The notes under the pieces were generated by a model. It saw only the letters and a program-made list of their open reading frames with translations, was not told the origin of the DNA and did no database searches. The position numbers were made by a program, and so were the translations under genes. From assembly GCF_043876815.1 (NCBI RefSeq), contig NZ_JBAWKA010000001.1:744001-808000 (forward strand): 64,000 bases of DNA, written 5' to 3'. Shown piece by piece: positions 8,189 through 16,482 of the stretch. Source of the DNA: Gaetbulibacter_A sp043876815 (GTDB lineage: Bacteria > Bacteroidota > Bacteroidia > Flavobacteriales > Flavobacteriaceae). Within the stretch, counting starts at the first letter, position 1. Every line of letters begins with the position of its first letter.

Positions 8189-9628
8189 ATGAAAAAAGAG
8201 CCTTATAGATTAATGATAAATGGCGGCGTGCTTTCACCTGCAGAGTTGAAATATATTTGTGTAGCGGCTGAATATTTAGGTTTAAATGCGATATCATTTG
8301 GATCCCGACAGGACATTATTTTTCCCGAAGATATTGATGAAAATAAACTTAATCGATTTGAAAAAATCCAGTTTGTAAGACCAAAGCAGGATGGTGTGGA
8401 AAACATAGCATCTTCTTATGTCTCTGCAGAGATTTTACCTAGTATGCCTTGGCTTACGAGCGACCGTTATTTATACGTCTTGGAACAGTTTAAGCATAAG
8501 CCGAAATTGCGAATTAATGTGACTGATCCTAAGCAACGTTTAGTGCCATTATTTACGGGTAATGTGAATTTTATTGCATCACCTCATGAAGATTATTGGT
8601 ATTTGTATTTAAGACTTCCGGGTTGGTCTAAAACACAAATGTATCCTGCTTTAATTTATAGTTGGGACATGGGTAAAATTGAACTTGTTATTGAGAATAT
8701 CTTAATTGAAGAACCGGAAACCATTGAAACGGTATTCGATCTGGTGAGCGATGCTGCTGATACGAATAATAGAACTGTCGACAAACCTCTTGATATTCCC
8801 TTTTATCCTTTTCCGTACTACGAGGGGATGAATAGAACAGGAACAGATCGTTATTGGTTAGGGTTGTATTGGAGAAATAATCGCTACGATACAACATTTT
8901 TAAAAGCCTTGTGCGATCTGTGTTCTGAAAATAAAATTGGTAAAATATCCATAACGCCTTGGAAATCCTTCATTGTTAAAAGTATTCCGGTTGAATCGAA
9001 ATTAAAATGGGAAAAGTTGTTGGGGAAATTTGGTATCAATGTGCGCCATTCGATGTTGGAAATGAATTGGCATTTGCCGGTAAATGATGATGAGGCTCTA
9101 AGTTTAAAAAAATATTTGGTAACAAATTTTGATCAAAATGATATTAGTACTTATGGTTTAACCTTCGGAATTAAAAACTATGATAGTGATACTTATAATT
9201 TCACATCCATAGTAATTGAAAAAAACAAACCCATTGAAAGTCAGAAAAATGTAAAGGTCAGAGATACATATAATCTATTATATGCAAAAAATTTTGATCC
9301 AAACACGCTTGAATACATTGTTCATGTTCAGGATGTAGATAAAGTCGAATTACCTGGATTGCTTATGGAATTAAGTAAACTTTACTTTGAACAATTAGGA
9401 ACAGAAAAAGAAGATGATCTTTTGGATGAAGGGCCTGTTGAAACACTAGAACAAGAAGTTTATCAATGTGCTGATTGTTTGACTATATACGATAAAACTT
9501 ATGGGGATCTGACACAAAACATAAAGCCGAATACCCCATTTGAAAATCTGCCGGAAAATTATAATTGTTCGTTATGTGAAGCGCCAAAAAGTAAATTTGA
9601 AAAAAAAGTACTTGTAAAAAAGCTTTAA
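8189..9628 (+). CDS. Nitrite/sulfite reductase-like protein lacking cluster cysteines, with C-terminal rubredoxin
   Basis: Residues 1-410 look like the repeated ferredoxin-like halves of siroheme nitrite/sulfite reductases. One half starts YRLMINGGVLSPAELKYI and is followed by SRQDI. A second starts near WLGLYWRNNRY and is followed by SITPWKSFIV. The four Cys ligands of the siroheme [4Fe-4S] centre (C-x5-C and C-x3-C) are missing. The only non-rubredoxin cysteines are one in YICV and two in ALCDLC. The C-terminus is a rubredoxin with C427-A-D-C430 and C460-S-L-C463. The protein could be an electron carrier or docking partner for nitrate or nitrite reductase. The start chosen is ATG 8189; an upstream ATG at 8156 overlapping cobA would add 11 poorly supported residues. 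Confidence 0.72.
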   Translation: MKKEPYRLMINGGVLSPAELKYICVAAEYLGLNAISFGSRQDIIFPEDIDENKLNRFEKIQFVRPKQDGVENIASSYVSAEILPSMPWLTSDRYLYVLEQFKHKPKLRINVTDPKQRLVPLFTGNVNFIASPHEDYWYLYLRLPGWSKTQMYPALIYSWDMGKIELVIENILIEEPETIETVFDLVSDAADTNNRTVDKPLDIPFYPFPYYEGMNRTGTDRYWLGLYWRNNRYDTTFLKALCDLCSENKIGKISITPWKSFIVKSIPVESKLKWEKLLGKFGINVRHSMLEMNWHLPVNDDEALSLKKYLVTNFDQNDISTYGLTFGIKNYDSDTYNFTSIVIEKNKPIESQKNVKVRDTYNLLYAKNFDPNTLEYIVHVQDVDKVELPGLLMELSKLYFEQLGTEKEDDLLDEGPVETLEQEVYQCADCLTIYDKTYGDLTQNIKPNTPFENLPENYNCSLCEAPKSKFEKKVLVKKL

Positions 9629-9667
9629 ATCTAAGCTGATTTTTGATCGAAAACAGCCAGTTAAAAT

Positions 9668-10393
9668 ATGGTTAAAAATAAACACATACTCTCCGCTAAA
9701 TGTAGAAACTGCACTAATTCTAAATGCTTGATCAAAGGTCATTTGGAAGATTTAGAGTTTTCTGATGCGGTAGAACAAAAAACGACCTTGAGGTGTAAAA
9801 AAGGACAGCAATTTATAATGGAAGGTGCTCCTGTGAATGGTTTGTTTTTTGTTTTTAGAGGAAAGGTAAAAGTGTTTAGAACCGGAATAAATGGCCGAGA
9901 GCAAATTGTAAGGTTCGCCAAAGACGGTGAGATTATTGGTCATCGCGGTTTTGGAACAGAAGAGTCGTATTCAATAGGAGCGATTGCCTTAGAGGATACA
10001 GTTTTGTGTTACTTCTCAAAAGACATATTAAAAAAAACACTTTTGGACCATCCGAAATTCACTTACGACCTGATGTTGTTTTATGCAAACGAGCTGAATA
10101 GAAGTGAGTCTAAAGTAAAATCTATTTCACAAATGACCGTTCGAGAACGTGTTATTGATTCACTTCTTTACATTCATAGAAAGTTTGGTGAATTAAGAGG
10201 GTTTTTAGATTTACCCCTAAGCAGAAAAGAATATGCCGATTATACCGGAACCAGTGAAGAACAGGTAATACGTATTTTTTCAGCTTTAAAAAAAGAAAAT
10301 TTGATTTCTGTAAAAGGTAAAAAAATAGCTATTACAGATGTGGAACTTCTTAAAAATGAAATTAACAATCATAACTTCTTTCTAGATAGTTAA
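9668..10393 (+). CDS. Crp/Fnr-family regulator with N-terminal cysteine cluster
   Basis: The protein has an N-terminal cyclic-nucleotide-binding-like beta roll (about 40-130) and a C-terminal winged helix of the HTH_CRP type (about 165-225; YADYTGTSEEQVIRIFSAL). The N-terminus carries C12-x2-C15-x4-C20, and there is a further Cys at 114. E. coli FNR uses C20-x2-C23-x5-C29 plus C122 to hold an oxygen-sensing [4Fe-4S] cluster, so a similar redox or NO-sensing cluster is plausible but unproven. It lies between the reductase genes and the transporter genes, 39 bp after the rubredoxin gene, and probably controls parts of the island. Confidence 0.8.
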   Translation: MVKNKHILSAKCRNCTNSKCLIKGHLEDLEFSDAVEQKTTLRCKKGQQFIMEGAPVNGLFFVFRGKVKVFRTGINGREQIVRFAKDGEIIGHRGFGTEESYSIGAIALEDTVLCYFSKDILKKTLLDHPKFTYDLMLFYANELNRSESKVKSISQMTVRERVIDSLLYIHRKFGELRGFLDLPLSRKEYADYTGTSEEQVIRIFSALKKENLISVKGKKIAITDVELLKNEINNHNFFLDS

Positions 10394-10632
10394 TCATTTT
10401 TATTTCTACGTACGTAAACTACGTAATTATCATTCAATTTTAAGTATTTTTAAAATAAGTTAAAAACTTATAAAACAGGTAATTAAATTAAAAACATGTT
10501 TTATATCAGGTTTTTATATGGTGTAAAAAGATGTTTTTAACTGTAAGTTTTCATGATTTAGTTTAATAACTACGTATATATTTGCTTTAAAATAAGTAAT
10601 AATACTTATAAATAATTTTAAAACGAATACAT
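10394..10632. promoter_or_regulatory. Nitrate transporter promoter region
   Basis: The 239-bp gap is rich in short palindromes. TACGTA occurs at 10407-10412, 10411-10416, 10420-10425 and 10571-10576. TAAGTTAAAAACTTA at 10456-10470 is a 6-3-6 inverted repeat. TATATTTG at 10577-10584 fits the -7 box. TAAGTAATAATACTTA sits at 10593-10608. Both an Fnr-like regulator and the NarL-like regulator could act here. Confidence 0.55.
10593..10608. promoter_or_regulatory. Candidate operator TAAGTAATAATACTTA
   Basis: This site is identical over 16 bp to the palindrome before the nitrate reductase gene. With the flanking bases it reads ATAAGTA-ATAA-TACTTAT, and each arm matches the NarL heptamer TACYYMT in outward orientation. 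It lies just downstream of the TATATTTG box, so either that box is not the main promoter or the bound protein represses. Confidence 0.6.
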
Positions 10633-12012
10633 ATGAAAACGCAACTTACAAAAATCACAGTATTTCTTTTTTCTGCTGTGGTACTTTTTTCCTGCGGAAA
10701 TGGTAAAAAAAAGGAAACTAAGGAGATTGCCGAAGTTTCAAAGATTTCAATGGAAATAGAAAAACCACAATTAACTTTTGGTTTTATAAAACTTACAGAT
10801 ATGGCGCCATTGGCCATAGCTAAAGAAAAAGGATTTTTTGAGGACGAAGGCTTATTTGTTTCTGTTGAAGCACAATCTAATTGGAAAAATGTTTTAGATC
10901 GTGTTATTGATGGTCAATTAGATGGATCTCATATGCTGGCAGGGCAGCCAATTGCTGCGGGTGCCGGATTTGGTCGTCAGGCAGAATTGGTAACCCCTTT
11001 TTCAATGGACCTAAATGGAAATGCTATTACAGTGTCCAACGACGTTTGGTCTAAAATGAAACCTAATATTCCTATTAATGAAGATGGATCTCCGGTTCAT
11101 CCTATTTCGGCTGATGCCTTAAAACCTGTTATTAGTGAGTATAATAAAATGGGAAAACCTTTTAAAATGGGAATGGTTTTTCCGGTTTCAACACATAATT
11201 ATGAAATACGCTACTGGTTGGCGGCTTCCGGAATAAATCCTGGTATGTATACGGCCGAAAATGTTCAGGGTCAAATTGATGCTGAGGTATTATTGTCCGT
11301 AACACCACCGCCTCAAATGCCAGCTACGCTTGAATCTGGAACTATTTACGGATACTGTGTTGGTGAGCCTTGGAATCAACAAGCTGTTTTTAAAGGTATC
11401 GGGGTTCCTGTAGTTACTAATTATGATATCTGGAAAAATAATCCGGAAAAAGTGTTTGTAATGACCAAGAAATTTGTTGAAGACTATCCGAATACAGCTG
11501 TTGCTGTGACTAAAGCCTTGATCCGGGCAGGTAAATGGTTAGATAATCCTTCAAATAGACCTGAAGCGGTAAAAATATTATCAATGCCTCAATATGTTGG
11601 TGCTGATGAGGTGGTTTTGGCAAATTCTATGACAGGAACCTTTGAGTTCGAAAAAGGAGATAAAAGAGAATTACCTGATTTTAATGTGTTCTATAAGTAT
11701 AATGCAACCTATCCGTTTTATTCTGATGGTATTTGGTTCCTAACACAAATGAGACGTTGGGGTCAAATTCCTGAGGCCAAACCAAAAGCATGGTACGAAA
11801 ATACTATTAAAGAGATTTACCGTCCTGATATATGGAAAAAAGCAGCTTCACAGCTCGTTGAAGAAGGCCACATTCCACCAGCCGATATTCCTTATACTGA
11901 TGGTTATAAACCAGCTACTACCGACTTTATTGATGGTAAGAAATACGATGCTAAAGATCCTATAGGATACCTTGATAGTTTCGCTATTGGTAATAAAGAT
12001 CAAAATTTATAA
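10633..12012 (+). CDS. nrtA: Nitrate ABC transporter substrate-binding lipoprotein (NrtA-like)
   Basis: This is the periplasmic solute-binding protein of an NrtABCD/CmpABCD-type importer. The N-terminus is a lipoprotein signal with lipobox LFSC (C21), so it is anchored to a membrane. The mature part reads like the NrtA/CmpA family: LTFGFIKLTDMAPLAIAKEKG near the start, and a run of family-like segments through VGEPWNQQAVFKGIGV. The length of 459 is normal for NrtA. Nitrate is inferred as substrate from the reductase genes upstream. Bicarbonate, nitrite and cyanate are used by relatives. It is the first gene of the transporter operon, 28 bp before the permease. Confidence 0.85.
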   Translation: MKTQLTKITVFLFSAVVLFSCGNGKKKETKEIAEVSKISMEIEKPQLTFGFIKLTDMAPLAIAKEKGFFEDEGLFVSVEAQSNWKNVLDRVIDGQLDGSHMLAGQPIAAGAGFGRQAELVTPFSMDLNGNAITVSNDVWSKMKPNIPINEDGSPVHPISADALKPVISEYNKMGKPFKMGMVFPVSTHNYEIRYWLAASGINPGMYTAENVQGQIDAEVLLSVTPPPQMPATLESGTIYGYCVGEPWNQQAVFKGIGVPVVTNYDIWKNNPEKVFVMTKKFVEDYPNTAVAVTKALIRAGKWLDNPSNRPEAVKILSMPQYVGADEVVLANSMTGTFEFEKGDKRELPDFNVFYKYNATYPFYSDGIWFLTQMRRWGQIPEAKPKAWYENTIKEIYRPDIWKKAASQLVEEGHIPPADIPYTDGYKPATTDFIDGKKYDAKDPIGYLDSFAIGNKDQNL

Positions 12013-12040
12013 ACCAATTAAATAATAAAAATCTAAGGAA

Positions 12041-13147
12041 ATGAGAGAGAGTATAACAGTACAGCGCGTTACCAAGTTTGTAGGTTTAGGTTTTTTAGTA
12101 ACCCTGAAGGATTTATTTACAGGCAAACTTGATAAAGATGATTTTAAAGTTATTTTCCGTAAAGTATTAGTGCCTTTGGCCTCCATTATTTTATTTATCG
12201 GACTGTGGCATTTGGGAGCAAAAATGCTTTACAATGTAGAAGCGAATCATAAAATTGAAAAGGCTTTGAGAGAGCAAGGTCAAGGAGCAGCAGATCAAAC
12301 AGCTGCTTGTATAGCCTCGGGCGATATAGCTTGCCAACCAAACACATTACCTTCTCCTGCGCAAGTTTGGGATTCCTTTAAATCTTTATTGAATGATCAC
12401 TTTTTAATTAGCGCCGATAAAACTGCGTTTGCCGAAAAAACAGCTGCTTTGAATGAAAAAAGAATTGCAGCTGGGAAAGCCCCTATTACGTATACAGGAA
12501 GACCTTCATTTGTTGACCAAATAATCAGAAGTTTACAAACTGTTTTTGCAGGCTTTTTACTTGCCTTGTTCATAGCGGTGCCTATGGGTATCTTTATTGG
12601 TCTGAGCCCTTTACTTAAAAGTGCATTTAATTGGTTCATTCAAATATTTAAACCTGTGTCGCCCGTAGTATGGTACTTGTTGGTATTCATGATCGTAAAA
12701 ACAGTGCTTATTGACTCAAGTGAAGATAGTTCCTTTACCATCTCCTTTATAAGCGTTGGATTATGTGCTATGTGGGCTACTCTGGTAAACACTGCGATGG
12801 GAGTCTCTTCGGTAGATAAAGATTATATCAATGTAGCAAAGGTTTTAAAGCTTGGTCCTTTTCAAAAAATATTCAAAGTGGTCTTGCCTTCGTCCTTACC
12901 ATTGATTTTTACTGGATTAAAAATCACCTTGTCCGTTGCCTGGATGGTGTTGATTGCTATTGAATTATTGGCTCAAAGTCCGGGTCTGGGATCATTCGTT
13001 TGGGAGGAATTCCAAAATGGAGCCAACGACTCTAATGCAAAAATAATAGTAGCCATGTTTGTGATCGGTATCATTGGATTTCTGTTAGATCGCTTGATGC
13101 TTGCAGTTCAGAATGCGGTTTCTTTTAATAAATCTGAAGCAATTTAA
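12041..13147 (+). CDS. nrtB: Nitrate ABC transporter permease (NrtB-like)
   Basis: This inner-membrane permease of the binding-protein-dependent transport family has a first TM near residues 43-63, then a long extracytoplasmic stretch (about 65-165), then about five TMs. The EAA-like coupling loop VDKDYINVAKVLKLGPFQKI contacts the ATPases. The long stretch contains C90 and C98, spaced for a possible disulfide, and is charged and Ala-rich. It is longer than I expect for cyanobacterial NrtB. Neighbouring genes encode the binding protein and two ATPases. Confidence 0.85.
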   Translation: MRESITVQRVTKFVGLGFLVTLKDLFTGKLDKDDFKVIFRKVLVPLASIILFIGLWHLGAKMLYNVEANHKIEKALREQGQGAADQTAACIASGDIACQPNTLPSPAQVWDSFKSLLNDHFLISADKTAFAEKTAALNEKRIAAGKAPITYTGRPSFVDQIIRSLQTVFAGFLLALFIAVPMGIFIGLSPLLKSAFNWFIQIFKPVSPVVWYLLVFMIVKTVLIDSSEDSSFTISFISVGLCAMWATLVNTAMGVSSVDKDYINVAKVLKLGPFQKIFKVVLPSSLPLIFTGLKITLSVAWMVLIAIELLAQSPGLGSFVWEEFQNGANDSNAKIIVAMFVIGIIGFLLDRLMLAVQNAVSFNKSEAI

Positions 13148-13165
13148 CACTAAAAACCTTTAGCT

Positions 13166-14002
13166 ATGGCGTACTTGGAATTAAAAAATGTTTACAAAAC
13201 TTACGGGCAGGGAGAATTTGCAACAGAGGTTTTATCCAACATTAATCTATCTATTGAAGAAGGTGAATTTGTTGCGATTGTTGGATTCACCGGTAGCGGA
13301 AAAACAACGTTGATAAATCTGATCAATGGTTTGTTAACGCCAACGAAAGGCGAGGTTCTGTTTAAAGGGAAACCTGTTTTGGGAACCAGTCATGAACGTG
13401 GGGTGATTTTTCAAAACTACTCGTTACTTCCTTGGTTAACCGTCGGTCAGAATGTTTTCATGGCCGTTAAAGAAGCCTTTCCAAAAGAAAAGAGATCCGT
13501 TTTACAAGAAATGGTTAAAGAATATGTCGATATGGTTAATCTAACACCGGCTATACATAAGCGCCCTAAAGAATTGTCTGGAGGAATGCGCCAAAGGGTA
13601 GCGGTAGCCAGAGCCTTATCCATGAAACCGGAAATGATATTAATGGATGAACCTTTGGGGGCTCTCGATGCATTAACACGTGGGAATCTTCAGGATGAAA
13701 TTTTAAATATCTGGGGAAAGGAAAAGCGTACAGCACTCCTTATAACTAATGATGTTGACGAGGGAATTTATATGGCAGACCGCATTATTCCACTTCGTCC
13801 GGGACCAAGGGCAACTCTAGGGCCCGAATTTAAAATTGATATTGATCGTCCACGTGATAAAACAGAATTAAACGACAATATTAATTTTAAAAAGACCAGA
13901 AATGCGATTATTGAATATTTAATGGACATTGGTGATGAGCGTAAAACTGAAGGTCACGACATTTATGAATTGCCTGATGTTGCACCAAAAAGTTTTGTTT
14001 AA
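13166..14002 (+). CDS. Nitrate ABC transporter ATPase 1 (NrtC/D-like)
   Basis: This cytoplasmic ATPase has a Walker A GFTGSGKT (40-47), Q-loop GVIFQNYSLLPW, canonical signature LSGGM (137-141), and Walker B LMDEPLGALD. The usual H-loop histidine is replaced by N195 in LLITNDVDEG. It lacks the NrtA-like C-terminal domain found in cyanobacterial NrtC, so it resembles NrtD in length (278). It probably pairs with the next gene's product to form an asymmetric dimer. The spacing of 18 bp after the permease and 19 bp before the second ATPase indicates an operon. Confidence 0.85.
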   Translation: MAYLELKNVYKTYGQGEFATEVLSNINLSIEEGEFVAIVGFTGSGKTTLINLINGLLTPTKGEVLFKGKPVLGTSHERGVIFQNYSLLPWLTVGQNVFMAVKEAFPKEKRSVLQEMVKEYVDMVNLTPAIHKRPKELSGGMRQRVAVARALSMKPEMILMDEPLGALDALTRGNLQDEILNIWGKEKRTALLITNDVDEGIYMADRIIPLRPGPRATLGPEFKIDIDRPRDKTELNDNINFKKTRNAIIEYLMDIGDERKTEGHDIYELPDVAPKSFV

Positions 14003-14021
14003 AATTTAAAAAATCAGATCT

Positions 14022-14852
14022 ATGAGTACGGAAACATTAGCAGTTAAAAAACAAGACAGTATAAAAACAACAGAAGAAAATCCGTCAAATGTGATGTTGG
14101 ATTTGGTGAACTTAAAGAAAGTGTATCCAACACCTAAAGGGGATTACACTGTTTTGGAGAACTTGAATCTTCAGATCAAAAAGGAGGAGTTTGTTACTAT
14201 TATTGGGCATTCAGGTTGCGGTAAAACCACCATGCTTTCCATGATTGCCGGACTCAACGAAATTACCGGAGGAAGTATTGCGGTTTTAGGTAAACCCATA
14301 AAAGGTCCTGGACCAGATCGTGGTGTTATATTTCAATCACCAAGTTTAATGCCTTGGATGACAGCATTACAAAATGTATTACTGGGAGTGAATCAGGTAT
14401 TTCCTCACGCCTCAAAAAAAGAGAGACATAACATTGCGAAATATTATTTGCAAAAAGTGGGGCTTGAAGATGCCTTTCATAAGAAAGCTTCAGAATTATC
14501 ACAGGGTATGCAACAACGAGTTGGTATTGCCCGTGCCTTTGCGATAAAACCACAGGTATTACTTCTAGATGAACCTTTCGGTATGCTCGATTCCTTAACG
14601 CGGGGAGAACTTCAGGATATCCTGATAGAAATCTGGAATAAGGAAAAAATTACTGCGGTTATGATAACACACGACGTAGATGAAGCCATCTTTTTGGCTG
14701 ATCGTGTTGTGATGATGACCAGCGGTCCGAAAGCCAAAATTGGCGATATATTAAATATTGATTTTAAACGTCCCCGAACACGTAAAGCTGTTTTGGAACA
14801 TAACGATTACTACACGTACAGAAAGCATCTGATAGACTTTCTGGAACACTAA
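14022..14852 (+). CDS. Nitrate ABC transporter ATPase 2 (NrtC/D-like)
   Basis: This is the second ATPase of the importer, 276 residues. It has Walker A GHSGCGKTT, Q-loop GVIFQSPSLMPW, Walker B LLLDEPFGMLD and a normal H-loop H217 in MITHDVDEA. Its signature is LSQGM (159-163) rather than LSGGM. Its N-terminus is longer and polar compared with ATPase 1. The complementary deviations of the two ATPases suggest a heterodimer with one weaker ATP site. An outer-membrane barrel gene follows after 35 bp. Confidence 0.85.
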   Translation: MSTETLAVKKQDSIKTTEENPSNVMLDLVNLKKVYPTPKGDYTVLENLNLQIKKEEFVTIIGHSGCGKTTMLSMIAGLNEITGGSIAVLGKPIKGPGPDRGVIFQSPSLMPWMTALQNVLLGVNQVFPHASKKERHNIAKYYLQKVGLEDAFHKKASELSQGMQQRVGIARAFAIKPQVLLLDEPFGMLDSLTRGELQDILIEIWNKEKITAVMITHDVDEAIFLADRVVMMTSGPKAKIGDILNIDFKRPRTRKAVLEHNDYYTYRKHLIDFLEH

Positions 14853-14887
14853 AATAAACCAAATACAAATACTTAAAAACAAGAAAA

Positions 14888-16147
14888 ATGAAGAAACAAT
14901 ATGTTTTAATAGGATTGCTTGCCCTAATGGGAAAGGTGGCAAGCGCACAATTGACTATAGATAGTGAGTTCAGACCTCGTGCTGAGTATCGAAATGGATT
15001 CGGAAATCTCATCGCAGAAGATGCTGATGCCGGTTTTGGAATTTCAACCAGAGCAAGATTAAATGCTGGTTTTAAAACTGAAACTTATAACTTTTATTTG
15101 AGCTTACAGGATGTCCTGGTTTGGGGCGAGAACAGACAAATATTGCCTTATGATCAAAACAACTCTTTTGCTGTATTTCAGGCCTGGGCTGAGGTACAAC
15201 TTGGTACAGGTTGGTCTACAAAATTAGGGCGTCAGGTAATTTCTTATGATGATCAACGTATCTTCGGCGGCCTGGATTGGGCACAGCAAGGACGAAACCA
15301 TGATGCGGCCTTAATAAAGTATTCCAAAGATAAATTTATGCTCGACATAGGATTGGCATTCAATCAGGATTATTCAAATCCTACAGGTTTTCAATCAGCA
15401 GGAACAACTTATAACACAACAGGTTTCTTTTCGTATAAAACGATGCAATATGCTTATTTGAAACAAGCCTGGGAAAACTTCACAGGAAGCTTATTATTGT
15501 TGAATAATGGCTTTCAAGAAACTGATGGGGTAAGCAACCTTCAAACATTAGGAACACATTTAACATATAAAAATGGAAGTTTTGGTCTGTCCGGTAATGC
15601 CTTCCTTCAAACTGGTCAGAGACAAGGGGAAGTGGATGTTAAAGGCGCCTATTTATTAGGTCTGGATCTGAGTTATAAAGTGTCATCAAAAGTCGATTTA
15701 GGTGCTGGTCTTGAGATTATAAGCGGTAATGATGCAGGGGCTGGAGAAACCGGTGCATTCTTCCCGCTTTATGGAACCAACCATAAGTTTAATGGATTAA
15801 TGGATTATTTTTATGTGGGGAACCATGCAAATTCAGTGGGCTTATTTGATGTTCACGTAAGTGCTAATTTCAAATTGAATGAGACCTCAAGTCTTATGGT
15901 AAAGGCATTGAATTTTAGTGGGGAACAAGACCTTCCAAGCGGAGAAAAATCTTTAGGAACTGAAATTGATTTGGTCTTCAAAAAACAATTTAAAGGCTAT
16001 GCCTTAGTTGCTGGTTACTCGCATTTATTCCCATCCGATGGTATGTATGAATTGAAAGGGATTACGGAGGACGCTGCTTCAGGAACTCAAAATTGGGCAT
16101 GGACCATGCTTGTTATAAAACCAAAATTTTTAAACGGAACTAATTAG
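14888..16147 (+). CDS. Alginate-export-family outer-membrane beta-barrel protein
   Basis: The protein has a clear signal peptide (1-20, ending VASA) followed by about 400 residues of alternating strands typical of a porin-like barrel. The motifs SEFRPRAEYRNG, STRARLNAGF and KLGRQVISYDDQRIFGG fit the alginate_exp family, which includes AlgE-like channels. It ends in a run of beta strands without the usual aromatic last residue. It is the last gene of the nitrate transport operon and precedes a strong terminator. An outer-membrane nitrate channel is the simplest reading from context; alginate export is unlikely here. Confidence 0.75.
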   Translation: MKKQYVLIGLLALMGKVASAQLTIDSEFRPRAEYRNGFGNLIAEDADAGFGISTRARLNAGFKTETYNFYLSLQDVLVWGENRQILPYDQNNSFAVFQAWAEVQLGTGWSTKLGRQVISYDDQRIFGGLDWAQQGRNHDAALIKYSKDKFMLDIGLAFNQDYSNPTGFQSAGTTYNTTGFFSYKTMQYAYLKQAWENFTGSLLLLNNGFQETDGVSNLQTLGTHLTYKNGSFGLSGNAFLQTGQRQGEVDVKGAYLLGLDLSYKVSSKVDLGAGLEIISGNDAGAGETGAFFPLYGTNHKFNGLMDYFYVGNHANSVGLFDVHVSANFKLNETSSLMVKALNFSGEQDLPSGEKSLGTEIDLVFKKQFKGYALVAGYSHLFPSDGMYELKGITEDAASGTQNWAWTMLVIKPKFLNGTN

Positions 16148-16482
16148 ATTTTTTAATTTTTGTTAGTTATCAATAATAGGACTGATTAGTTCATAGCCAT
16201 CATATTTAATAAGTGTTATATTAGTCTATGATGAAAAAACCTTGCAAATCTTTTTTTGCAGGGTTTTTTGATTTTACCAATTTCAGAATTTCGAGTTTAT
16301 GAAACCTTAAATGGTCACGAATCATTACTTTGGATGATTATTTAACCAAAGTTGTTCAAATTTAATTCAGGGTTCATTTAAAATTGAGAAATCCCTGTTT
16401 ATCCAATAAAAATTCCCATATTTTTGAATTTCAAAATAGATATTCCTATACTGTAAAAAACCGTTTATTAAAGTTTTTAATT
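16148..16482. other. 335-bp gap between porin and manA
   Basis: The gap contains the terminator at 16234-16269 and otherwise AT-rich sequence with no gene. TTACTTTG near 16325 is one base off a TAnnTTTG box and may belong to the manA promoter. An upstream in-frame extension of manA to a TTG at 16384 is open but has no homologous look. Confidence 0.5.
16234..16269 (+). terminator. Rho-independent terminator after nitrate operon
   Basis: A 15-bp stem with one G-U pair (16234-16248 with 16255-16269) encloses a short loop. The right arm ends in six T. It closes the nitrate transport operon. Confidence 0.8.

Noticed and set aside
16384..16482. N-terminal extension of manA from a TTG codon
   Set aside because: The added 33 residues have no family resemblance and the ATG at 16483 matches the usual start.
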